In this document: piece by piece, positions 1 through 7,556 of the stretch | Position numbering within the stretch: position 1 is the first letter of the stretch | Layout of the letters: the number at the start of each line of letters is the position of its first letter | Assembly (NCBI GenBank): GCA_045561055.1 | Contig: JBJKYL010000013.1 | Location: 193,249-257,248 of the forward strand | Direction: 5' to 3' | Length of the DNA: 64,000 nt | Origin: SMWC01 sp045561055 | Lineage (GTDB): Bacteria; Pseudomonadota; Gammaproteobacteria; Steroidobacterales; Rariloculaceae | The notes under the pieces: model-generated | Told to the model about the DNA's origin: nothing | What the model saw: the letters and a program-made list of their open reading frames with translations, nothing else | Database searches by the model: none | Program-made: the position numbers and the translations under genes

Positions 1-2
1 TT

Positions 3-149
3 CGGGAGGCAGGCGAAGATCAACGGATACGTAATGCGCGAGAAGCGATAGAGCAGGATCCCAATGTTCGGGCAGTGCAGGCAGCTTTCGATGCGGTCTT
101 AGAAGCTGACAGTATTCAGCCAGCGGAGAATAAAACCACTCATCTGTAG
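3..149 (+). CDS. dnaX: DNA polymerase III subunit tau/gamma, C-terminal end (partial)
   Basis: This is the last 48 codons of a gene entering from the left edge, in the frame starting at base 3 and ending with TAG at 147-149. The peptide contains Asp-Pro-Asn-Val-Arg-Ala followed by a short acidic tail. That resembles the DnaX end, where the tau-specific domain closes with a DPxVxxL-type motif. The assignment rests mainly on context, because ybaB and recR follow directly and dnaX-ybaB-recR is a conserved bacterial cluster. DnaX is the clamp-loader ATPase of the replicase. The catalytic AAA+ part lies outside the window, so function cannot be checked here. Confidence 0.75.
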   Translation, partial: REAGEDQRIRNAREAIEQDPNVRAVQAAFDAVLEADSIQPAENKTTHL

Positions 150-318
150 ACCGGCTATTTTTAGCTGTGCGGCATTTGTAGGGTATTAAACGCCTTAAAA
201 TTTAGTGGTGTGTGAATGTCGGGCGTACCGATAGCGAATATGTAAGATTAGTAAATTAACTTAAAACGATATATAAAATCATGATCAATATAAATTTAAT
301 ATAAGGAATAAAGCACGA

Positions 319-639
319 ATGAAAGGATTAGGGCGACTCATGCAGCAGGCTCAGGAAATGCAAGCCAATATGCAGAAAGCGCAGGACGAATTGGCTACGA
401 TAGAGGTAATCGGTGAGTCTGGCGGAGGGATGGTAACGTTGCGTATGACCTGTAAGCATGAAGTCCGTCGTGTCCTGATCGAAGATGCGCTGCTGCAAGA
501 CGATAAGGACATGCTCGAAGATTTAATCGCGGCTGCCTACAATGATGCTGCTCAGAAGGTCGAAACGACCGTTCAGGATAAGATGGGTGGCTTATCGGGC
601 GGTTTGGGACTTCCGGCCGGGATGAAGTTACCATTCTAG
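319..639 (+). CDS. ybaB: YbaB/EbfC family nucleoid-associated protein
   Basis: The product is 106 residues, the usual length for this DNA-binding family, which forms dimers that bend or coat DNA. The N-terminal 30 residues are rich in Met, Gln and Lys and should form the family's helical arm. They are followed by the conserved Gly-Gly-Gly-Met-Val segment near residue 36 and a Gly-Leu-rich C-terminus ending in Lys-Leu-Pro-Phe. It sits 169 bases after dnaX in an AT-rich gap that could hold a promoter. Its TAG stop shares one base with the GTG start of recR, so the two are probably translationally coupled. Confidence 0.95.
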   Translation: MKGLGRLMQQAQEMQANMQKAQDELATIEVIGESGGGMVTLRMTCKHEVRRVLIEDALLQDDKDMLEDLIAAAYNDAAQKVETTVQDKMGGLSGGLGLPAGMKLPF

Positions 640-1268
640 TGAGCCAGGGGTATTCACCACTGCTACAAACGCTTATTCAGGCCTTGCAATGCTTGCCTGG
701 TGTCGGCGCTAAGTCTTCACAACGTATGGCCTTTCATCTTCTCGATAAGGATCGCGAAGGGGCTATACGTCTGTCGAGTGCCCTCGCAGAAGGTAGCCGC
801 TTGATCAAAAATTGCGAAGTTTGCCGTATGCTGACGGAGGAATCAGTGTGTGGCCTATGTTTAGATCATCGGCGTGATTCGGAGCAACTTTGTGTAGTTG
901 AAATGCCGGCCGATCTCATTGCTATCGAGCAGTCGGCTGTTTATAGAGGCCGTTACTTCGTTCTCATGGGGCATCTTTCACCGATCGATGGTATCGGTCC
1001 GACCGAGTTAGGTTTAACGTTACTTCAACGCCGCCTCGAAGAAGAGACAATTACTGAAGTAGTCCTCGCTACTAGCGCAACAGTCGAGGGTGATGCAACA
1101 GCACACATTATCGCGGCTATGGCGAAACAACATAATATCCGCGCTAGTCGCATCGCCTATGGCGTACCGATGGGGGGTGAGCTCGAGTTCATCGATAGTG
1201 GTACATTGTCGCGAGCTATGTCAGGACGTCGCGAAATTGATACAGAACCCACGGCGGAAAATTCATGA
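639..1268 (+). CDS. recR: Recombination mediator RecR
   Basis: The 209-residue protein matches RecR in length and domain order. A helix-hairpin-helix region carries the Leu-Pro-Gly-Val-Gly motif near residues 19-23. A four-cysteine zinc finger follows (Cys59, Cys62, Cys71, Cys74). The Toprim domain comes next, with the Tyr-Gly-Val-Pro-Met-Gly-Gly-Glu-Leu-Glu segment near the end. RecR works with RecF and RecO to load RecA on gapped DNA. Translation starts at a GTG that overlaps the ybaB stop by one base (TAGTG), and the stop overlaps the next gene's start as ATGA, so the genes form a tight operon. Confidence 0.97.
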   Translation: MSQGYSPLLQTLIQALQCLPGVGAKSSQRMAFHLLDKDREGAIRLSSALAEGSRLIKNCEVCRMLTEESVCGLCLDHRRDSEQLCVVEMPADLIAIEQSAVYRGRYFVLMGHLSPIDGIGPTELGLTLLQRRLEEETITEVVLATSATVEGDATAHIIAAMAKQHNIRASRIAYGVPMGGELEFIDSGTLSRAMSGRREIDTEPTAENS

Positions 1269-1618
1269 GACTCGAAAGAGACCCAGGCTGTATTTTTTGT
1301 AAGATAGTTGCAGGTGATGTGGCCTGTGAGGGGCTATATGAGGATGATGAAATCCTTGGTTTTAAGGATACTAGCCCACGGGCACCATTCCATGGCATCC
1401 TAATTCCGAAGACCCATATAGCAACCCTCGACGATCTGAAGGATGATCAGGCGGGAACTATGGGACGGTTCTTTTTGATCGCTCGCGATCTTGCCTGTAG
1501 ATTTGAGCTGCCAGGTTACCGAGTCGTTATTAATACTAACGCGGCAGGGGGTCAAGTTGTTTTCCATATTCACATGCATGTCCTTGGAGGACGGCAGATG
1601 CGCGGATCTCTCGGTTAG
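1265..1618 (+). CDS. HIT family nucleotide hydrolase (HinT-like)
   Basis: This 117-residue protein has the histidine-triad signature His101-Ile-His103-Met-His105 followed by Val-Leu-Gly-Gly. It also has the N-terminal Cys-x-Phe-Cys-Lys-Ile-Val segment typical of HinT/PKCI proteins. Such enzymes hydrolyse adenosine phosphoramidates and related AMP conjugates in the cytosol. It overlaps recR by four bases. Its TAG stop lies inside the TTAG at 1615-1618, which also holds the stop of the oppositely oriented rsgA gene. The physiological substrate cannot be told from sequence. Confidence 0.93.
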   Translation: MRLERDPGCIFCKIVAGDVACEGLYEDDEILGFKDTSPRAPFHGILIPKTHIATLDDLKDDQAGTMGRFFLIARDLACRFELPGYRVVINTNAAGGQVVFHIHMHVLGGRQMRGSLG

Positions 1619-2505
1619 CGATGCTTTTCTTGCAGCGACTCGGTTAATTCCAATAAATTTAGGTAGCTTTGATAGCGTCGTTCGGTAATGACGCACTTTG
1701 CTACTGCTGTCTTGATAGCGCAATCAGGTTCCGCTAGGTGACGGCAGTCGTCGAAGCGACAGTTACTTCTGTAGGAAGAGTCGAACTCCTTGAAGCCGCG
1801 CTCTACGTCGCGCACGTCCGCGATATAAGGGGCATAGTCGCGGACACCTGGTGAGTCAATGAGTTCGCCACTCTCGGGTAGCTCATAGAGTACAGATGTA
1901 CTCGTTGTATGACGTCCATGCCCGCTCTTATCAGACAATTCATTCACGACTTGACGTGCTGAACCGAGTAACGCGTTTATCAAAGACGATTTACCAACGC
2001 CAGATTGTCCAATTAGTACGCTACATTCCTTAGCCATGCATGTAGCTAGGGCCATAAGGCCCGATCGTTGTTTAGCGCTCGTAAGGCAGATATGGTCGGT
2101 CAGATTACGATAGTTCGTAAGTTCCTCTAGACAGTTCTCGCCAAGGTCTACTTTATTGAATACGATTACGCTTTTTAGGCCCGATAACGCTGCTGATGCA
2201 AGATAGCGGTCAAGAAGGAACCAGTCTGGAGTAGGTTGCGGCGCGAGCACGACGACAAGTTGCGATAAATTAGCAGCGATCGTTTCTGGTTTGCCACGAT
2301 TGTTGATACGCATGAGCGTGGAATTTCGAGAAAGTAATTTTGTAATAATGCCTTTACGGTCGGATTCTATATGCCACTCCACGCGATCGCCAACGACAGG
2401 GTTCAACGAGCGGCTTTGTAACTGGCAGACGACTCGCTCCCCTTGCTTATTCTCAACGAGACTATGGCGTCTATATCGTGCAACGACCTTGCCGATTTTA
2501 CTCAT
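1615..2505 (-). CDS. rsgA: Ribosome small subunit-dependent GTPase A
   Basis: RsgA is a late 30S-subunit maturation GTPase. The 296-residue protein shows the circularly permuted GTPase order expected for the YjeQ family. An N-terminal OB-fold comes first, then G4 as Asn-Lys-Val-Asp at residues 117-120. The P-loop Gly-Gln-Ser-Gly-Val-Gly-Lys-Ser follows at about 166-173, then Asp-Ser-Pro-Gly (G3). The C-terminal Cys/His zinc knuckle has the Cys-x(4)-Cys-x-His pattern. It runs convergent with the HIT gene and divergent from orn, a neighbour also seen in other gammaproteobacteria. Confidence 0.97.
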   Translation of the reverse strand: MSKIGKVVARYRRHSLVENKQGERVVCQLQSRSLNPVVGDRVEWHIESDRKGIITKLLSRNSTLMRINNRGKPETIAANLSQLVVVLAPQPTPDWFLLDRYLASAALSGLKSVIVFNKVDLGENCLEELTNYRNLTDHICLTSAKQRSGLMALATCMAKECSVLIGQSGVGKSSLINALLGSARQVVNELSDKSGHGRHTTSTSVLYELPESGELIDSPGVRDYAPYIADVRDVERGFKEFDSSYRSNCRFDDCRHLAEPDCAIKTAVAKCVITERRYQSYLNLLELTESLQEKHR

Positions 2506-2585
2506 TTGGGTGGGGAGTCTTGGGAAGTAGTATTAATCTGGTAGTCTGATCGGCCTGTTACAATCTGACCCTGGAGGTCGTGATA

Positions 2586-3128
2586 TTGAAATCTAAGGAT
2601 AATTTGATCTGGATCGATCTGGAAATGAGCGGGCTGGATCCTGACAAGGATCTGATTATTGAGATCGCGACAGTTGTCACCGATAAGGATCTTGTTGTAC
2701 TTGAGGACGGTCCGGTATTGGCAATCCATCAAAGCGACGAGACACTGAATGGCATGGACGAATGGAATACCCGTCAGCATAACGAGTCGGGTCTCGTTGC
2801 TCGGGTGCAAGCTAGTACCACAAGCGAATACGATGCTGAGGAGCAGACTCTGACGTTTTTACGCAAGTACCTTGACCCGGTGGTTTCGCCCATGTGTGGT
2901 AACAGTATCTGTCAGGATCGGCGTTTTCTCATACGTCATATGCCTGAGCTCGCGCGTTTCTTCCACTATAGAAATCTTGATGTAACTACCTTGAAAATCT
3001 TGGCTCATTTGTGGGGGTCAAATACTGATACTGAATTTAAAAAAGATTCTACTCACCTTGCTTTAGCGGATATCTATGACTCGATTAGCGAGTTGCGTTT
3101 TTATCGAAAACACCTTTTAACCATTTAG
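2586..3128 (+). CDS. orn: Oligoribonuclease
   Basis: Orn degrades 2-5 nt RNAs, including pGpG, to mononucleotides. The protein carries the DEDDh exonuclease features: the Ile-Asp-Leu-Glu-Met-Ser-Gly-Leu-Asp motif at the N-terminus, a central Asp near Asn-Ser-Ile-Cys-Gln-Asp, and a His-Leu-Ala-Leu-Ala-Asp motif near the C-terminus. At about 180 residues it is full length. I place the start at TTG 2586 because the GGAGG at 2573-2577 lies 8 bases upstream. A GTG at 2580 is in frame but only 2 bases from that site; starting there adds two residues. It is divergent from rsgA. Confidence 0.95.
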   Translation: MKSKDNLIWIDLEMSGLDPDKDLIIEIATVVTDKDLVVLEDGPVLAIHQSDETLNGMDEWNTRQHNESGLVARVQASTTSEYDAEEQTLTFLRKYLDPVVSPMCGNSICQDRRFLIRHMPELARFFHYRNLDVTTLKILAHLWGSNTDTEFKKDSTHLALADIYDSISELRFYRKHLLTI

Positions 3129-3237
3129 TAGCTACCTTATGAAGCTTGTGCATAGCTCTACTACGCGAATCGGAGAGATTGAGGCTTTATTCAAGCTACG
3201 TCGGAACCGCTGTTCGGCGAGATAGGCTATAAAATAA

Positions 3238-5883
3238 TTAAGCGCTTGACAGCGCTGCTTGTGCAGCCGCGAGACGTGCGATCGGGACGCGTTTTGGTGA
3301 ACAGCTAACGTACTCCATTCCTACAGTATGACAGAATGCTATCGAGCGTGGATCGCCGCCGTGTTCGCCGCAGATGCCAAGCTTCAGTTCTGGCTTAATT
3401 TTCCGCGCATCATCGATACTTAGTTCTATGAGCCGCCCAACTCCAGTTTGGTCGATAGATTCAGTTGGATCATCTGGCAGGATACCCTCATCAATATAAT
3501 GCCTTAGAAATGTTCCGGCATCATCTCGACTAATACCAAAAATCATTTGTGTGAGATCATTAGTTCCAAAACTAAAGAAACTCGCTTCGGTGGCAATTTC
3601 CCCAGCCGTTAGAGCGGCTCTTGGGGTTTCTATCATGGTTCCAAATGAGTAGTCGACCTCGATTTTTTCTTCCTGCATAACTTGTTGCGCTGTTTGTTCT
3701 AAACGTTCTTTAACCCATTTCAATTCGTTTACGTGACTGACCAATGGGATCATAATTTCAGGCTCTACTCCTAGGCCCTCTTTCCTTACTTTGCAGGCAG
3801 CGCTAATAATGGCCGTAACCTGCATTTGAACTATGCCGGGGAAAATAAACGACAGGCGACAGCCTCGCAGACCTAGCATCGGATTTGCTTCATGCATAGC
3901 TCGAACTGATCTGAGCATCTTTTGAAGGGCAGGTAACTTAGGTGATTCGGGCTCGTTGCACTCTAGACGAATGACCTCAGCGAGTAGATCTGTTTCGCTC
4001 GGTAGAAACTCATGCAGTGGTGGATCGATAAGCCTTATAGTCGTCGGTCGACCTCCCATCGCTTTAAAAATACCTTCAAAATCTTGTCTTTGAAGAGGCA
4101 AGAGTTCATCTAGCGCAGCACTACGTTCAGTTTCCTCCTCCGCAAGAATTAGTCGTTGGACCAGCGGAGCGCGGTCGCCAAGAAACATGTGCTCTGTCCG
4201 GCATAGTCCGATACCTTCGGCACCAAGCTTAATTGCTTCGGTCGCTTGATCAGGCGTATCTGCGTTTGCGCGAACCTTTAGTTTTCTGAACGAGTCTGCC
4301 CATTCCATCAGCGCCGAGATCTCTTCAATTGCTGTGGCTGGCTCAGTTTTAAGTTTACCGGTGAACACGATGCCATCACTACCGTCAATGGAGATCCAAT
4401 CTCCTTCGCGCAGTGTTATTCCATTAGCGGTAACAGTCGCTTTTTTAGAATCGATTTGTAGTTCACTACACCCACAGATTGTAGGAACACCAAACTGACG
4501 TGCAACTAGTGCAGCATGAGAGGTCCGTCCCCCGCGGCTAGTGAGCACTCCTTTGCTTGCTAGCATTCCTGCTAGGTCGTCAGGATTTGTTTCTTCGCGT
4601 ACAAGAATAATTTCAGCACCAGGATCGACGTTTTGGATTTCGGCCGCCTTTTGAGAGTCGAACACAATTTTTCCAGTTGCTGCACCAGGGCCAGCGTTCA
4701 TCCCCTTAACGAAGATTTTTTCATCTGGTTTTTCTACGAAGCGCGGGTGCATTGATTGTTCAAGTTGGGCAGGGGTAATACGATTGAGGATAGCCTCTTC
4801 CTTTGTGATTAGCCCTTCATTTACCATCTCTACTGCGATTTTAATTGCCGCGTTTTTAGTTCGTTTTCCGGTTCGGCATTGAAGTAAAAATAATTGACCA
4901 TTTTCAATCGTGAATTCAATATCTTGCATTTCCTTATAGTGGGCTTCCAAGCGATGTGCCATAGCGGTAAATTGTTGGTAAATTTTGGGCTGCTGCTTTG
5001 AAAGTTCCTGGATATCAAGAGGCGTTCTTACGCCGGCTACAACGTCTTCCCCTTGTGCATTCATCAAATATTCGCCATACAGTGTGTTCACGCCGGTTGC
5101 TGGATTACGTGTGAATGCAACTCCAGTACCACAGGAATTGCCTTTGTTGCCGAAAACCATAGCCTGAACGTTTACGGCAGTTCCGATATCGTGGCTAATT
5201 TTTTCTACTTTTCTGTATAAAATAGCTCTTTTATTATTCCACGAACGAAAGACTGCTTCGATGGCCGTTTTTAGTTGTTCTGTGACGTCTTGCGGAAAAT
5301 CCTGACCTATTCGGTCTTTGGTGAGAGCCTTATATTCATTACACAGGTGCTTGAGATGAGGTGCATCAACGTCGGTATCCAGCTCTACGTTTAGATGTTT
5401 TTTTAATGTTGTGAAAAGGTGTTCGTATTCTTCCTTTGGGACGTCCATTACGACATTACTGAACATCATTATGAAGCGGCGATAGGCGTCATATGCAAAT
5501 CGCTCGTCACCCGTAGTGTCGATTAGTCCCTTGATTGTCTCATCGTTCAGCCCAAGATTTAGAATGGTATCCATCATGCCTGGCATGCTGAATTTAGCGC
5601 CAGAGCGAACTGAGACTAGGAGTGGATCGGCTGTGTTGCCGAGTTTTTTTCCAGTCTTTTGTTCCAAATGACTAAGCGCCGTTATGATCTCATCTTCGAG
5701 TCCGGTAGGTAGGGATTTTCCCTCACTGTAGTAGTCCTTACAAACCTGTGTGGTGATTGTAAAACCTGGCGGAACGGGTAGCCCAATATTGGTCATTTCA
5801 GCAAGGTTTGCTCCCTTACCACCTAGGAGGTCTTTAAGTTCCGCATTACCTTCTTCAAAAAGATAGATCGATTTCTTAGTCAT
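3238..5883 (-). CDS. ppdK: Pyruvate, phosphate dikinase
   Basis: This 881-residue enzyme interconverts pyruvate, ATP and phosphate with PEP, AMP and PPi. It has the N-terminal nucleotide-binding domain with Gly-Gly-Lys-Gly-Ala-Asn-Leu at residues 21-27. The central phosphohistidine domain has Gly-Gly-Arg-Thr454-Ser-His456. The C-terminal PEP/pyruvate barrel has Gly-Thr-Asn-Asp-Leu-Thr-Gln and ends with Cys-Gly-Glu-His-Gly-Gly-Asp-Pro. In this family His456 carries the phosphoryl group and the threonine two residues earlier is the target of the regulatory protein. That regulator is encoded divergently 68 bases away. No phosphoenolpyruvate synthase (ppsA) gene is visible in the window. Confidence 0.97.
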   Translation of the reverse strand: MTKKSIYLFEEGNAELKDLLGGKGANLAEMTNIGLPVPPGFTITTQVCKDYYSEGKSLPTGLEDEIITALSHLEQKTGKKLGNTADPLLVSVRSGAKFSMPGMMDTILNLGLNDETIKGLIDTTGDERFAYDAYRRFIMMFSNVVMDVPKEEYEHLFTTLKKHLNVELDTDVDAPHLKHLCNEYKALTKDRIGQDFPQDVTEQLKTAIEAVFRSWNNKRAILYRKVEKISHDIGTAVNVQAMVFGNKGNSCGTGVAFTRNPATGVNTLYGEYLMNAQGEDVVAGVRTPLDIQELSKQQPKIYQQFTAMAHRLEAHYKEMQDIEFTIENGQLFLLQCRTGKRTKNAAIKIAVEMVNEGLITKEEAILNRITPAQLEQSMHPRFVEKPDEKIFVKGMNAGPGAATGKIVFDSQKAAEIQNVDPGAEIILVREETNPDDLAGMLASKGVLTSRGGRTSHAALVARQFGVPTICGCSELQIDSKKATVTANGITLREGDWISIDGSDGIVFTGKLKTEPATAIEEISALMEWADSFRKLKVRANADTPDQATEAIKLGAEGIGLCRTEHMFLGDRAPLVQRLILAEEETERSAALDELLPLQRQDFEGIFKAMGGRPTTIRLIDPPLHEFLPSETDLLAEVIRLECNEPESPKLPALQKMLRSVRAMHEANPMLGLRGCRLSFIFPGIVQMQVTAIISAACKVRKEGLGVEPEIMIPLVSHVNELKWVKERLEQTAQQVMQEEKIEVDYSFGTMIETPRAALTAGEIATEASFFSFGTNDLTQMIFGISRDDAGTFLRHYIDEGILPDDPTESIDQTGVGRLIELSIDDARKIKPELKLGICGEHGGDPRSIAFCHTVGMEYVSCSPKRVPIARLAAAQAALSSA

Positions 5884-5951
5884 TTGTATTAAAATCTTTT
5901 AGCCAATAGGATGGTGACGTTTCTCAAGCAATACTCTTCCGATAGGGATCA

Positions 5952-6797
5952 ATGATAATAGATGATCTTTCTATGATCGATCGCGCCGTTTTTTTTGTGT
6001 CTGACCAGACCGGAGTGACTGTCGAGACGCTCGGTCATAGCCTATTAACCCAATTTGATGAGGTTAATTTTAAAGATGTGACTGTGCCATTTGTAGATAG
6101 CTTTGACAAGGCCAATCAAGTAGCGACAGATATTGACCTTGAGGCTGAACGGCTAGGTGTTCGCCCAATAGTGTTTATAAGCTTTGTGGATGAAGAATTG
6201 AGGAAGCCCCTGCTCAATTCCAAAGGCCTAGTACTGGACTTTTTCGAAGCATTCTTAGGTCCGTTGGAGGTGGAGCTGCAAAGCCCTTCTTCTCATACTC
6301 TTGGGAGGGCACATGGTATTGATGATCTCAAGAGCTATGACTCGCGAATGGCTGCGACAAATTTCGCAATTGAGGCTGATGATGGTCATAGCGTAGAGCG
6401 TTATGATCAGGCAGACTTGATTTTACTTGGTGTTTCTAGGACTGGGAAAACTCCTACCTGTCTTTATCTTGCCCTTACCTATGGCCTTTATGCTGCCAAT
6501 TATCCTCTTACCGATGATGAGCTGGAAGCGTGTCGGCTACCTGGGTTACTGCGCAAAAATCGAAAAAAACTTTACGGATTGATAATCGCGCCAGATAGGC
6601 TTAGACAGATTCGTCAGGAACGAAGTACGGTAGGTAAGTATTCCTCAAAGCAGCAAGTCTCCCATGAGATAAGACTATCGAGTGCACTATACAGAGAGCT
6701 AGGCATTCCATTTACTGACGTCAGCGAATCTTCTATTGAGGAGATTGCTAGCAGGATTCTAAACGAAACCGGTGTTGAGAGGCGTTTAGGTCGATGA
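5952..6797 (+). CDS. PPDK regulatory protein: bifunctional kinase/pyrophosphorylase (DUF299)
   Basis: The family phosphorylates PPDK or PEP synthase on a threonine using ADP, and removes the phosphate with inorganic phosphate. The 281-residue product has the P-loop-like Gly160-Val-Ser-Arg-Thr-Gly-Lys-Thr167 and the family's N-terminal Phe-Phe-Val-Ser-Asp-Gln-Thr-Gly segment. Since ppdK lies divergently next door and no ppsA is seen, PPDK is the likely target. ATG 5952 has an AGGG four bases upstream. ATG 5973 is a good alternative that would give the more typical short N-terminus. Confidence 0.93.
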   Translation: MIIDDLSMIDRAVFFVSDQTGVTVETLGHSLLTQFDEVNFKDVTVPFVDSFDKANQVATDIDLEAERLGVRPIVFISFVDEELRKPLLNSKGLVLDFFEAFLGPLEVELQSPSSHTLGRAHGIDDLKSYDSRMAATNFAIEADDGHSVERYDQADLILLGVSRTGKTPTCLYLALTYGLYAANYPLTDDELEACRLPGLLRKNRKKLYGLIIAPDRLRQIRQERSTVGKYSSKQQVSHEIRLSSALYRELGIPFTDVSESSIEEIASRILNETGVERRLGR

Positions 6798-6975
6798 CGT
6801 TGAGTTATCTTTGTTAATTGCTACTTAAGGAAACTGTGCGGCGAACATTTTTCATTATATTGATTCTTCCGTGAATATCAGTTGGTTTGGGCAATGGTAG
6901 CTATGTTACGTTGGCCTTTGTTCTATTAGTTCGCTTATGGCATCCTCGGAGTTATGTATTTACGACGATTGAAGA

Positions 6976-7440
6976 ATGCGTACAGACAGTCTCATTGTTC
7001 CAGAGTGTATCTTCCGGCCCGGAAGTTTCGCGGCTTTGATGACAATATATGAAAGTAACTTTATTAAGCTTCGTAATTTGAGTGCCGGGTTGCGGACGGT
7101 TCCGACCGTTGCGGAGCCAGAGATGATTTCCGTAAAAACTCCGGATTGTGATCTTCACTTGAAGTTATTGTTTCGTGGGCCGTATACGACGGCTGTTAAT
7201 CTTACCTATTGGTTCGAAGATGAAGTTTCTGGGCTGATCGCGGACCCGGACCTGACGCTCAGGATTTATCATGACGCTAGCCTGGCAGAGGCTATTAGCG
7301 GGCGGCAGAAACACCGTCATCCCCAGCTCAAAGCTATTGCTAAAGCGCATTCAGTTGAGCTAGATCGACGCTGGCACGACAATCTTATTCTTAATAAATG
7401 GTTAGACTATCTTCTTGAAATGGGTCACAGGTTTACTTGA
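6976..7440 (+). CDS. DUF1249 family protein (YqiB-like)
   Basis: This 154-residue cytosolic protein resembles the DUF1249 family, typified by E. coli YqiB. The matching features are Tyr-Glu-Ser-Asn-Phe-x-Lys-Leu near residue 23, Arg-Ile-Tyr-His-Asp-Ala in the middle, and Leu-Asn-Lys-Trp-Leu-x-Tyr-Leu-Leu near the C-terminus. The molecular function of the family is not known to me. It stands alone between the PPDK regulator and prc, and is convergent with prc. I kept ATG 6976 because the extra N-terminal residues (Pro-Gly-Ser-Phe-Ala-Ala-Leu-Met) look like the family's normal start. Confidence 0.8.
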   Translation: MRTDSLIVPECIFRPGSFAALMTIYESNFIKLRNLSAGLRTVPTVAEPEMISVKTPDCDLHLKLLFRGPYTTAVNLTYWFEDEVSGLIADPDLTLRIYHDASLAEAISGRQKHRHPQLKAIAKAHSVELDRRWHDNLILNKWLDYLLEMGHRFT

Positions 7441-7556
7441 TGTTTGTTAGTAGTGACTCACTGTAGTTTACGATTAACGTCAATACCAATAGCAAGCCGT
7501 GCTAGCCAGGGACTAAAGCTACAGAGTAGCTCAAAGAGTGATAATTAACTCTTCGA

